From Methylocystis sp. (GTDB lineage: Bacteria; Pseudomonadota; Alphaproteobacteria; Rhizobiales; Beijerinckiaceae): 46,971 nt of DNA. Under the pieces are notes generated by a model that was not told where the DNA came from, searched no databases, and worked only from the letters and a program-made list of their open reading frames with translations. The DNA lies in NCBI GenBank assembly GCA_022843405.1, contig JALHNQ010000026.1:1-46971 (forward strand). Direction: 5' to 3'. Shown piece by piece: positions 26,290 to 34,562 of the stretch (positions are counted from its first letter, which is position 1; each line of letters begins with the position of its first letter). Both the position numbers and the translations under genes were made by a program.

Positions 26290-27216
26290 TCAAAGCGCCG
26301 CCCGTAAGCGGCGGAGCGCCCGCAGCTTGCCGCGCAGGCGAGCGCCCTTGCCGCCACTGCAGGCGAATTGGAACGCTTCCCACAATGCGAGGCGCGCGTA
26401 ATCCAGCCCGCGCGTTCTCCCGAGCGCTTGCGTCATCACGTAATGCCGATTGACGAGCTCCATCTCGGCCAGCGCCGCACTGTCGGCCTTGTGCGCGCCC
26501 GGCTGGCTGTCGTGGTAAATGCGCGCCGTCCGCGCATTGGCGAGGCGCCATCGCTTCGCGACGCGCAAGGACAGCGTCAGATCTTCCATCATCGAATAGC
26601 CGGTGAAGATCGAATCGAAGGGCGGGTCGGGCAGCGCTTCGCGGCGGTAGATCGTACAGGTCGTATTGAGCCATTCGGTCGAGACCACCTCGGGCAGGTC
26701 GTCGCGATCTTCGGGCAGAAGATTCACCGCCGGACCCAGCACCTTTCCGGCGAAGGTCGGCTCGTTCCTGCCGCTCATCAGAGCGAACATCATGCGGCTG
26801 ACGCGGCCCGGCGGCTGATAGCGCTGATTGACGATCATGGCGTTGACGCCGCCGAGCGCCTCATCGGACTCGATCGCCCGCCACAGCCGGGCGACGCACT
26901 CCGGCTCGAACAGTATGTCATCGTCAAAGAACCAGACGAAAGGCTGCGTCGCGATCGCCACGCCTTGATTGCGCTGGGCGGCGGCGCCAAAAGTCGTCGC
27001 GCGCAGCCAGATCGCCTTCGTGGCCGGCGCAAAATCTGCGGCCCATTGCTCAACCATCGCGTTGGCGCCGTCGTCCATCGAGCCGTCCACGACGATCAGC
27101 TCCGCCGGCAGGACGCTTTGCGCCGTGAGCGACTTGAGCGTGCGCAGCAGGACGGGCGCTCTGTCCTTGGTCGGCAGGACTGCGCTCAAGGGCAAACATT
27201 GGAGCGGTCGAGTCAT
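26290..27216 (-). CDS. glycosyltransferase family 2
   Basis: 308 residues, GT-A fold. LPLSAVLPTKDRAPVLLRTLKSLTAQS and ELIVVDGSMDDG open the protein. FVWFFDDDILFEPECVARL carries the metal-binding DDD. TGYSMMEDLTLSLRVAKRW is the acceptor-side ED motif. It begins at ATG 27216, 35 bases after the GT9 stop, and is followed by 97 bases before galE. The donor sugar is unknown. Confidence 0.88.
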   Translation of the reverse strand: MTRPLQCLPLSAVLPTKDRAPVLLRTLKSLTAQSVLPAELIVVDGSMDDGANAMVEQWAADFAPATKAIWLRATTFGAAAQRNQGVAIATQPFVWFFDDDILFEPECVARLWRAIESDEALGGVNAMIVNQRYQPPGRVSRMMFALMSGRNEPTFAGKVLGPAVNLLPEDRDDLPEVVSTEWLNTTCTIYRREALPDPPFDSIFTGYSMMEDLTLSLRVAKRWRLANARTARIYHDSQPGAHKADSAALAEMELVNRHYVMTQALGRTRGLDYARLALWEAFQFACSGGKGARLRGKLRALRRLRAAL

Positions 27217-27251
27217 TGCGTCAGTTGAAAACCAACGGGCGCTTTACGCTC

Positions 27252-28412
27252 TCAACCATGTGCAACTTGGCCGACGGCGCGAGGCTCGGCTGTCGCTTTC
27301 CTCAGGAACTCTTCGCATCCATCCGCCACCTCGTCGACTGTGATCCGGGTCAGGCATTCGTTGTGGCGATCGGCGCATTCGACGAGATAGCAACCTTCGC
27401 AGTCGAGCGGGACGCGGAACACGCGCCGAGCGACTCCGTACGGATACCAGGCGCCCGGCCAGTCGCGGGCGGAGAAAATCGCGACGCAGGGCGTGCCGGC
27501 CGCCGCCGCCAGATGCATCGTGCCGGTGTCATTGCCGACGAACATTGCGCAGTTCTTAAGCGCCATGGAAGACGCGCGGACGCTCAAGGCGCCGGCCGCA
27601 TTGTAGCCGCGTCCCCAGCGCGCCAACAGGACTTCGCCGTCGCGGCGATCTTCCGGCCCGCCGAACACCACGGGCCATATGTCGTAGCGCGCGATCAGCC
27701 TGTCGAGGACCTCGCCGAAGCGTTGGAGCGGCCAGCGCTTCGCCGGCATTTTCGAGCCCGGCCCCACGCCGATCCAGGTCCGGCCGCCGTCGGCGCCCAG
27801 CGTCGCGCGCCATTGAGCGACCGCCGCGGCTTCGGCGTCGCCCAGCGCGAGATCGAGCGAGCCGTCGCCAGGCGAAGGCGCGGGGATTCCATCGGCGGCC
27901 AGACGCGCCAGCAGGAGATCGGCCTCAGGCAGGCCTTCGTCGAAGGGGCGACCCGGCGTCTTCACCGGCACGGGCGGAAAATGAGCGGCGCCGTAGATGC
28001 GGTCGATTCCCGCCGCTCGAAAGAAGGCGACGTCGCGCCTGACCTGTTCCGGCGTGCGTATGCTCGGCGCGAGATAGACCAGCGCATCGAAGCGCAACGC
28101 CCGAAGCTTGAGGACCAGCGCCAAGCGGCGGCCGAGCCATCGAACGCTCTCGCCCTCGCCGGACGGCACGGCATAATGCTCGATGCTGTCGAACAGCCCC
28201 GTCGGACCGAGAACGTCCGAACCGAGCACAAATCTACGGCGAGGATGCACATCGCAAAGCAAAGTCAGCTTGGCGTCCGGCCAGTATCGGCGAACCGCCC
28301 ACAGCGCCGGCAAGGCGACGATCATGTCGCCAAGCTGGCCGACTCTAAAAACCAGAATCTTCCGCGCGGCCTCGCTCCCGGCCAAATCCGTCGTCGCGCT
28401 CCTCGTGATCAC
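27252..28412 (-). CDS. glycosyltransferase family 9 (heptosyltransferase-like)
   Basis: About 386 residues, the ADP-heptose:LPS heptosyltransferase family. The N-terminus KILVFRVGQLGDMIVALPALWAVRRYWPDAKLTLLCD is the family hallmark. The donor domain has WIGVGPGSKMPAKRWP, PVVFGGPEDRRDGEVLL and FVGNDTGTMHLAAAAGTPCVAIF. A Cys-rich tail (about 350-375: CEGCYLVECADRHNECL) is common in the family. A GTG at 28412, six bases from the preceding stop, is the likeliest start. With hldE/hldD in the same run, a heptose donor is plausible, but GT9 enzymes in O-antigen clusters can use other donors. Confidence 0.87.
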   Translation of the reverse strand: MITRSATTDLAGSEAARKILVFRVGQLGDMIVALPALWAVRRYWPDAKLTLLCDVHPRRRFVLGSDVLGPTGLFDSIEHYAVPSGEGESVRWLGRRLALVLKLRALRFDALVYLAPSIRTPEQVRRDVAFFRAAGIDRIYGAAHFPPVPVKTPGRPFDEGLPEADLLLARLAADGIPAPSPGDGSLDLALGDAEAAAVAQWRATLGADGGRTWIGVGPGSKMPAKRWPLQRFGEVLDRLIARYDIWPVVFGGPEDRRDGEVLLARWGRGYNAAGALSVRASSMALKNCAMFVGNDTGTMHLAAAAGTPCVAIFSARDWPGAWYPYGVARRVFRVPLDCEGCYLVECADRHNECLTRITVDEVADGCEEFLRKATAEPRAVGQVAHG

Positions 28413-28417
28413 AGCGC

Positions 28418-29290
28418 CTACTTGCGCGTCGCCTCGGCGACGATCATCGATCCCCACCGGCCGAGAACGGCGGAGGCGAGCGCGTCCGGGGTCACGCTTT
28501 CCAGCCAGACTTTGAAGCCTGTGCGCGGGATCGGATAGAGTTCGGCCTTAAGTCCGATGACGCTGAACGCGACATTTTCGAACGCCGGAGCGAGATGGGC
28601 GCTCAATTCGCGCTTGTTGAACGTTCGAGCGTAAAAACCGTCGCCCGCATCGACATAGATCTGCTCCAAGGACTTGCGCAGCAGATGGCCCATGAGCACG
28701 CCGCGGATCACGCCGTTGTGAACATAGTAGACGATGCTCGGACGGTAATAGACCATCATCATCAGATGGCCACCCGGGCGCAGCACGCGCGCGATTTCCG
28801 AAAGGCAGCTTTCGAAACGCGCGCTGTGATGGATCACGCCCCAGGTCCACACGGTATCGAAGGATTTATCCGGAAACGGCAGTTGCTCCGCATCCGCGCG
28901 CTGGATGTTGGCATTCAGCCCGAACACTTCGAAACGGCGTCTCGTGACCTCGATGGCGCGCGCCGTGAGATCAATCGCCGTCAGCCGCGCGCCGGCCCGC
29001 GTCAGCATCGCCGCATGCGCGCCCATGCCGCAGCCGACTTCGAGCACGTCCCTGCCGGCGATGCGCTCCGGCTTCATGAAGCGCCCGAATGGCGCGCCGT
29101 CCGCGCCTTTGGCGAAGTAAGAAGCCGAGAAGAAACGGCGGTCGATCTCCTCATACCATTCGCGGCTGCCCGGCGTCAGCCGCAGCGTGTTCTCCCAGTC
29201 GTAAGTCATGGGGTTTTCTTCCCACCAGCTTACGTTCTTCTGCTGGGCGTCGGAAAGCGCCGGCGTTGAGTCATTCATCGGCTCGGCCAT
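28418..29290 (-). CDS. class I SAM-dependent methyltransferase
   Basis: 290 residues. After an N-terminal WWEENPMTYDWENTLRL segment comes motif I, RDVLEVGCGMGAHAAMLTRAGARLTAIDLT (about 85-114), then ADAEQLPFPDKSFDTVWTWGVIHHSARFESCLSEIARVLRPGGHLMMMVYYRPS. This is the UbiE/Methyltransf_11 pattern. ATG 29290 is preceded by GGAAGAG eight bases upstream; the open frame continues to 29689 but overlaps the GT2 gene and is not protein-like. The C-terminal part has a short hydrophobic stretch, so it may act near the membrane. Substrate unknown; a sugar precursor or chain residue is likely. Confidence 0.87.
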   Translation of the reverse strand: MAEPMNDSTPALSDAQQKNVSWWEENPMTYDWENTLRLTPGSREWYEEIDRRFFSASYFAKGADGAPFGRFMKPERIAGRDVLEVGCGMGAHAAMLTRAGARLTAIDLTARAIEVTRRRFEVFGLNANIQRADAEQLPFPDKSFDTVWTWGVIHHSARFESCLSEIARVLRPGGHLMMMVYYRPSIVYYVHNGVIRGVLMGHLLRKSLEQIYVDAGDGFYARTFNKRELSAHLAPAFENVAFSVIGLKAELYPIPRTGFKVWLESVTPDALASAVLGRWGSMIVAEATRK

Positions 29291-29325
29291 CACATGGTCT
29301 CTTCCAACAGCTCGCGTTGACCGAC

Positions 29326-30315
29326 TCAAGCCGAAGCGCGCCGTCTGTCCGCGCGCCGCGAGCGAAGCAAATGAATCTGCTCGGCGACGGTTTCTGCGGC
29401 GACGAACCCCAGAAGCCGGTAGAGCACGCGGTAGGTCAGCGGCGGATGATGCCCGCCCGGCTGATTCCCGAGCGGAACGAAACGCCGATCGGCCGCGAGA
29501 ATGTCCTGAACGATCGACAGCGCCGCGCCTCGGTCCTCGCGCCACGCCAGCCTCGCCATTTCGAAGCGGGCCTGATTGATCGCCTGCAGGCGGGTCGCGG
29601 TCAGCTCTCCTGCGCCGCGCAGATGCGCTTCCTCGGCGGCAAGTATCGCGCGCCGCCGCCGCCGCACTTCGCCGCCGTCCCTGTGGCAAAGAGTGTCGCC
29701 GCTCCAGATTCGATAAATCGCCCCGTTATGCGGGCAATAGACGAAACGCTTTCCGGCCTTAAGCAGTCTCAGATAAAGTTCGTGCTCTTGACAGCATGGC
29801 TGATCGATCTTCCAGCCGCCGACGTCGAGCAAAGCCGATTTGCGATAGATCGGGCCGCCGGTCTGCGGCAAATACCAGCGTGCAAGCAGCACCCAGGGAT
29901 CGCGCGGCTCAGGGATGAGCTGCAGCTCTTGATTGACGCCGTCGCCGTCGCGCCACTCTTTCGTCACCAGACCATACAGCACGTCAGCGTCGGGACATTC
30001 CTCCAGAACGCGCATCTGCGTCGCGATCTTGTCGGGGAGCAGATAATCGTCTGAGTCGAGATATTGCGCCCATTCTCCGCGCGCGAGCGCCAGCAGACGG
30101 TTGCGCGCGGCGTTGGCGCCCCGGTTGGGGCCCGTCTCCCAGCGAATGCGATCGCCAAAGCCGCGAATAATGTCGAGACTTCCGTCAGTCGATCCGTCGT
30201 CGACGACGATCACTTCGCACAGCGCATAGGTCTGCGCCAGCGCACTCTCGATCGCCTGTCCGACCCAGCGCTCCGCGTTGTGGCAAGGGATTAGGATGGA
30301 GACGAGATCGCTCAT
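29326..30315 (-). CDS. glycosyltransferase family 2
   Basis: 329 residues, GT-A fold. SDLVSILIPCHNAERWVGQAIESALAQTYALCEVIVVDDGSTDGSLDII is the classic start, and WAQYLDSDDYLLPDKI gives the DxD. The central YLPQTGGPIYRKSALLDVGGW and QEHELYLRLLKAGKRFVYCP motifs are typical of EpsH/WcaA-like enzymes. ATG 30315 is preferred over a TTG at 30330. The preceding methyltransferase gene ends 16 bases upstream. The donor sugar is unknown. Confidence 0.88.
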   Translation of the reverse strand: MSDLVSILIPCHNAERWVGQAIESALAQTYALCEVIVVDDGSTDGSLDIIRGFGDRIRWETGPNRGANAARNRLLALARGEWAQYLDSDDYLLPDKIATQMRVLEECPDADVLYGLVTKEWRDGDGVNQELQLIPEPRDPWVLLARWYLPQTGGPIYRKSALLDVGGWKIDQPCCQEHELYLRLLKAGKRFVYCPHNGAIYRIWSGDTLCHRDGGEVRRRRRAILAAEEAHLRGAGELTATRLQAINQARFEMARLAWREDRGAALSIVQDILAADRRFVPLGNQPGGHHPPLTYRVLYRLLGFVAAETVAEQIHLLRSRRADRRRASA

Positions 30316-30331
30316 TGTCTCTAGGACCAAA

Positions 30332-31183
30332 TCACCCCAGCAACATATTATAGTGGCGCCTCACCGAGCCGCCGATGACGCAAACGCCCATGCCCGAGAG
30401 CGTCACTGAAACCGCCACTGTCGGATCGCGCTGGATCGCTTTCCAAGCCCTGTTCATGCCTGGAGACCAGTTAATGTCATCGAAAACAAGGACTGATCGG
30501 TCCGCCAAGAATGAAATGGCTTGCCTGAAGTAGCTCAACGTCGCCGCTTCGTCGTGATGCCCGTCGATGAAGACGTAATCGAGCGGCTTCAGTCGCTGCA
30601 ATACAGCCGCTAATGTATTCTGGAAGGGCCCTATCTCGACCGAGGCGATGTCGGAAAGTCCCAGCGTGCTGAATGTTTCGGCCGCGATTTCAGCAAAGCT
30701 CGGCGCCCCTTCGAGGCTGACGAGGCGCCCCTGTCCATTGCATCGCATGGCGGCGGCTTGGTAGGCTGCCGACAGACCCATGCAAGCGCCGAGTTCGAGT
30801 CCCCTCATCGGCTTGCACGCTCTCACGACGTTGAAGAGCAGCAACGAGGAACGGCCGACTCGGCTATATTCGCGGCACGCATCCGCTACCCGAATGGCGC
30901 CGACGCTCGACGCGCCTGGCGGTCGCGGTCTGCTCTTTGGATCACCCGCGCCATAATCGATCTCTTCAACCAAATCGGTTCGCTCTAGAAGCGCCGTGCG
31001 CCTTGTTTCGATCCTGTCGATTGCGTCTTTTTCGAATTTGACAAGTTTTCCGGACAGCGTGCGCTCGAATGCGTCGGCGAGCGCAATCACCATCGGATCT
31101 CCCGATTTGCGCATTGCGGCGATGGTAAATGGATTGAGCGCGTGCTGCTTGACCAGCCGCGAAATTTTCGAAATGCCCAACAT
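30332..31183 (-). CDS. class I SAM-dependent methyltransferase (Methyltransf_24/CmcI-like)
   Basis: 283 residues. An N-terminal helical part of about 110 residues leads into MRGLELGACMGLSAAYQAAAMR (motif I), GRLVSLEGAPSFAEIA, and PLDYVFIDGHHDEAATLSYFRQAISFLADRSVLVFDDINWS. The DGHH and DDINW motifs are typical of the Methyltransf_24 group, which includes catechol- and sugar-O-methyltransferases with an active-site metal. Lower GC than the genes downstream, by eye. Substrate unknown; the cluster context suggests sugar O-methylation. Confidence 0.82.
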   Translation of the reverse strand: MLGISKISRLVKQHALNPFTIAAMRKSGDPMVIALADAFERTLSGKLVKFEKDAIDRIETRRTALLERTDLVEEIDYGAGDPKSRPRPPGASSVGAIRVADACREYSRVGRSSLLLFNVVRACKPMRGLELGACMGLSAAYQAAAMRCNGQGRLVSLEGAPSFAEIAAETFSTLGLSDIASVEIGPFQNTLAAVLQRLKPLDYVFIDGHHDEAATLSYFRQAISFLADRSVLVFDDINWSPGMNRAWKAIQRDPTVAVSVTLSGMGVCVIGGSVRRHYNMLLG

Positions 31184-31210
31184 CGAACGATCGAATCCCT
31201 GTGGGCAATC

Positions 31211-32395
31211 CTACCGACGTCCGGGTGCGCCAGAATATACCGGCTCAATGTCGGGAAAACTCGACAGAATCATCCGCGCGCCCCCTTGCAACGGGTGCTG
31301 CAGAGATTCGACGACCTCCGCGATATGCTGACCCAGATCCGCCGACAAACGGCACGCGCGCCCTTCGCGTCGCGCCGCCGCCATCTCCGAAGGCCCGCGC
31401 AGAAAATCGACGGCCTTGCGCCCCGCAAGCCAATGGGGAGGCGTGGCGACGTAAGGGTAAGTGCGCCAACCGGTCCACCCACTGTGCAGCAATGGCATGC
31501 CGAGCCAAAGCCGCAGCGCGTCGACACGCCGCTCGATGGCCGCGCCGAGACGACTGCGCTCATAGGTCTGATAGCGGACCGGACAGCGCTCGTGCCTGAC
31601 ATTGTGGACGTGGAGGATCCCCTTGTCGCCGATGATCGTTAGCGATTTGTCCTCCGGCGCCACGAGGCTACACGTCACGCGCGCCACGACGCCATCATCA
31701 TATTCGATGCAGCCAGCGGTGAAATCCGGGGCCATGCGCTCGACCGCGATGCCTTTATCGGGCAGCAGGCAGGCCGCGAACGAGGTGACCCGCCGCGCCG
31801 GGCCGAAGAATGCCGCCAGCCAAGTCAAAATGTAGCCGGCATGCTCATAGGTGCAGCCGACCTCGAATTCGTCCTTGGCCGGCCACGCGACGCCGGCCGC
31901 GTTGCGCCAATTCCACGGCGCCAGCCGCGGCGCGATCATGCCATCGTCGAAGCTGGCATAGATCAAACGAACCTTGCCGATCGCGCCGGCGCGCAGCGCC
32001 TGCCACACCGTCTGCGCCGTTTCGCTCAGTATGCTGCACGGCGCGCTCGCGAGCATCAGGCTACGAGCGCGCGCAATGTCGACCAGCGCGCCTGCCTCTT
32101 CCCCGGTCATGCCAAGCGGCTTTTCCGAGTAGACATGCTTGCCGGCCTCGAGTGCGGCGCGGGTGACGCTGGCGTGGCTGCGGGGATTGGTCAGGTTCAA
32201 CACCAGCTCTACCCTGTTATCCGCCAGAAGGTCGGCCTCGCTCGCATACCGCCTGCATCCCCAGCGCGTCGCGAACGCCTCGAGCTTTTGCGCATCCTGA
32301 TCCCAGGCTCCGACGAGCTGCAGCTCGCGGTGATACGGCAAAGCGCTCGCATATGATTCTGCAATGTAGCCGCAGCCGATGACGGCGAACTTCAT
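31211..32395 (-). CDS. Gfo/Idh/MocA-family NAD(P)-dependent oxidoreductase
   Basis: 394 residues. Rossmann start MKFAVIGCGYIAESYASAL, then VELVLNLTNPRSHASVTRAALEAGKHVYSEKPLGM with the catalytic EKP (91-93), and a C-terminal alpha/beta domain with EVGCTYEHAGYILTWLAAFFGP. Family members oxidise sugar or cyclitol hydroxyls to ketones. Directly preceded by, and overlapping (ATGA), the DegT aminotransferase gene, so the pair probably makes and aminates a keto-sugar or keto-cyclitol, as WbpB and WbpE do at C3 of UDP-GlcNAcA. It is not close enough by eye to call it WbpB. Confidence 0.88.
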   Translation of the reverse strand: MKFAVIGCGYIAESYASALPYHRELQLVGAWDQDAQKLEAFATRWGCRRYASEADLLADNRVELVLNLTNPRSHASVTRAALEAGKHVYSEKPLGMTGEEAGALVDIARARSLMLASAPCSILSETAQTVWQALRAGAIGKVRLIYASFDDGMIAPRLAPWNWRNAAGVAWPAKDEFEVGCTYEHAGYILTWLAAFFGPARRVTSFAACLLPDKGIAVERMAPDFTAGCIEYDDGVVARVTCSLVAPEDKSLTIIGDKGILHVHNVRHERCPVRYQTYERSRLGAAIERRVDALRLWLGMPLLHSGWTGWRTYPYVATPPHWLAGRKAVDFLRGPSEMAAARREGRACRLSADLGQHIAEVVESLQHPLQGGARMILSSFPDIEPVYSGAPGRR

Positions 32396-33720
32396 GCGCC
32401 GCCCGACACATAATACGCTGTGATCTTTGCGATCGCGGCCGCGATGTCCTGCATGTCGGCGTCGGTCCCGAGGAAAATCTCATGCGCGATATAGACGAGT
32501 TCGTCGATCGCCCGATCGGCGTTCGGCGTCGGCAGGACGCGAACATAGTCGGGCCGCGTCGCCGCCAACTTGCGCATGATCGGCTGACCGGCGATCGTCG
32601 CCGGGTAAAGCCGATGCACGGGGGCGCCTTCGGCGGCCAGCGCCGCGAGAAATATGTCCAGCGGCGCGCCGCGACAGCGCTCTGGGCGATAGCGCATCGC
32701 GAACATATACATGCCGTGCCGCCGCACGCCCGGATGACGACGCAGCGGCGCCAACGCCTGTTCCTCGCCGATCAGCCGTTCGAGCAGTTCGAACCGCTTG
32801 GCGCGCCGCGCCTGAAGCTCGTCGAACCGGCGAAGACGATGCAACAGCAGCGCCGCCTGATATTCGGTCGGACGCAGGTTCCAACCGAGCTCCGGATGTT
32901 CCCACCGGCTTCCGCCTTCCGGCGCGCGGCCGACATTGCAGATCGAACGCGCGCGCGCGATGACGGCGTCATTGCTCGTCGTCAGGACGCCGCCTTCGCC
33001 GCAGGCGAGGGTCTTGCTCGACTGGAAGCTGAAGCCGGCGGCGTCGCCGAGCGCCCCCGCCTTTCCTGTCTCCCACTCTGCGCCATGCGCCTGCGCCGCA
33101 TCCTCGACGATCTTGAGGCCGTGCCGGCGTGCGATCAACGTGAGCGCCGTCATGTCCGCGGGATGGCCGAACTGATGGACCGGCATGATCGCGCGCGTGC
33201 GGCCGGCGACGATCGCCGCCTCGACGGCGGCCGGATCGAGCATCATCGTGTCGGGATCAACGTCGACGAGCGCGACGCCGAAGCGGCGGTCGAGACAACT
33301 CGTCGCCGTCGCGATGAACGATAGGTTGGGAACGATCACTTCCCCGCCATACTCAAGACCGTCGTGATCGAAAATCGCGGCGAGGGCGACGCGCAGCGCG
33401 TCAGTCCCATGCGGCAAAAGCAGCGCGTGCCGGCAGCCGCAATAGGCCGCCCATTTGCGTTCGAATTCGCGCGCGAGCGGCTGTGGCAATCCCTCGGCGC
33501 CCGACAGGAAAATGCGCCGAAACGCCGGCCCGATAGCCGTGCGCCAGGCAAGCCACCTACCAGAACGCGGGTCGGCGTATGGCCGCAGCCGCGTATCGCG
33601 AACCGGCGCGCCCCCATGGATGGCGAGTTGGCCCGTTAGTCGTGATGCCGGCGCCGGCAACCAGCCAATGGTGTTGCGCGCCACGAGTCGGACTGCGGAT
33701 TTCAGCGCAACGCCGCTCAT
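32392..33720 (-). CDS. DegT/DnrJ/EryC1/StrS PLP aminotransferase
   Basis: 442 residues, longer than the usual 360-400. After about 30 extra N-terminal residues comes LAIHGGAPVRDTRLRPY. That start is more like the StsC (inosose) and AHBA-synthase subgroup than ordinary sugar aminotransferases. Conserved elements: HALLLPHGTDALRVAL, VIVPNLSFIATAT, VEDAAQAHGA (Asp207) and the PLP lysine in FSFQSSKTLACGEGG (Lys236). It would add an amino group from glutamate or glutamine to a keto-sugar or keto-cyclitol, probably the product of the overlapping downstream Gfo/Idh gene. Start ATG 33720 overlaps the AAC(3)-like stop. Confidence 0.9.
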   Translation of the reverse strand: MSGVALKSAVRLVARNTIGWLPAPASRLTGQLAIHGGAPVRDTRLRPYADPRSGRWLAWRTAIGPAFRRIFLSGAEGLPQPLAREFERKWAAYCGCRHALLLPHGTDALRVALAAIFDHDGLEYGGEVIVPNLSFIATATSCLDRRFGVALVDVDPDTMMLDPAAVEAAIVAGRTRAIMPVHQFGHPADMTALTLIARRHGLKIVEDAAQAHGAEWETGKAGALGDAAGFSFQSSKTLACGEGGVLTTSNDAVIARARSICNVGRAPEGGSRWEHPELGWNLRPTEYQAALLLHRLRRFDELQARRAKRFELLERLIGEEQALAPLRRHPGVRRHGMYMFAMRYRPERCRGAPLDIFLAALAAEGAPVHRLYPATIAGQPIMRKLAATRPDYVRVLPTPNADRAIDELVYIAHEIFLGTDADMQDIAAAIAKITAYYVSGGA

Positions 33721-34562
33721 GCAAGTTCAGTCTTGCACGAATCGCGAAGAAAGTCAGGACAGCGCTTCAGGCGGTTAAGCAGCAAGTCATGCACCTTTGC
33801 ACTGTCCGGCACGAACAGCAGAAAACCCATGCCCAGCGGTTCGCGTCGCACGAGACCAATCCGCTCGAGAAAGAGCCCCGCCTCGGCAAACCGCGTTGGC
33901 GATCGCCCCTGCCGGCGAGAGATACGCGCCCTTGTCCGCCCGCCTTCATCAAGAAAACGGAGGCTGTCACGTACCCCCATCTCAGCGGCGAACGGGCTTG
34001 CAGCGCTGAACTCCGCCGTATGGAAGAATGTGTAGGCATTGAATGTGACCCCGAGCATGAGCACCGAAGCCCTACTGTGGACCAAGCGTTCATAAGGCGT
34101 GCCCTCTCCACACGGCGAATCGTGGAGATAGTGTCCGGCGCACCAAGATCTCGCATCCCGTCCGGAAACGGCAAGTGAATGCGTTGAATGAATACTACGC
34201 TCGACCCCTGGCTGTCGCCAGAAACGCTCCGTAATAGCGCCCACTTTGGATGAAGTGTTCCGAGCGTCAAACAGCGGGGCGAGCACGTCTGGGGCGGGCG
34301 GGTAACAGTAGGAATGAGTCGGCATTGCCAACGTGTTGCAGGACTCAGCCAGAGCCGCAATCACATCATTTGCCCCGGCGACGTAACGGCCGCATGCCGA
34401 CAGCGAGCTATGCACGAGCAGAATGTCGGCGCCTCCCGCAGTCACTCTATCGAGCGCCAAGCGGAATTCCACTGGTTGGATCGGATTACGATAGCGTGAG
34501 AATATCATCTCAGCCCGCCGCGCAATGCGACGCATCCTGTGGCCAATCCGACCTTCCGTCAT
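33717..34562 (-). CDS. AAC(3)-like N-acetyltransferase (antibiotic_NAT family)
   Basis: 281 residues. Family features: ADILLVHSSLSACGRYVAGANDVIAAL near the N-terminus, LAMPTHSYCYPPAPDVL, VERSIHSTHSLAVSGRDARSWCAGH, and SPCGEGTPYERLVHSRASVLMLGV with the conserved His and Glu positions. Aminoglycoside 3-N-acetyltransferases define the family, but many members sit in sugar clusters and acetylate amino sugars. Here it sits between an aminotransferase and an amidotransferase, with ATGA overlaps on both sides, so acetylation of the newly made amino group is likely; an antibiotic-resistance role is not suggested. Start ATG 34562. Confidence 0.83.
   Translation of the reverse strand: MTEGRIGHRMRRIARRAEMIFSRYRNPIQPVEFRLALDRVTAGGADILLVHSSLSACGRYVAGANDVIAALAESCNTLAMPTHSYCYPPAPDVLAPLFDARNTSSKVGAITERFWRQPGVERSIHSTHSLAVSGRDARSWCAGHYLHDSPCGEGTPYERLVHSRASVLMLGVTFNAYTFFHTAEFSAASPFAAEMGVRDSLRFLDEGGRTRARISRRQGRSPTRFAEAGLFLERIGLVRREPLGMGFLLFVPDSAKVHDLLLNRLKRCPDFLRDSCKTELA

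Noticed and set aside
33717-34562. Aminoglycoside resistance gene
   Set aside because: The protein is of the AAC(3) family, but its overlaps with aminotransferase and amidotransferase genes point to sugar N-acetylation, not antibiotic resistance.
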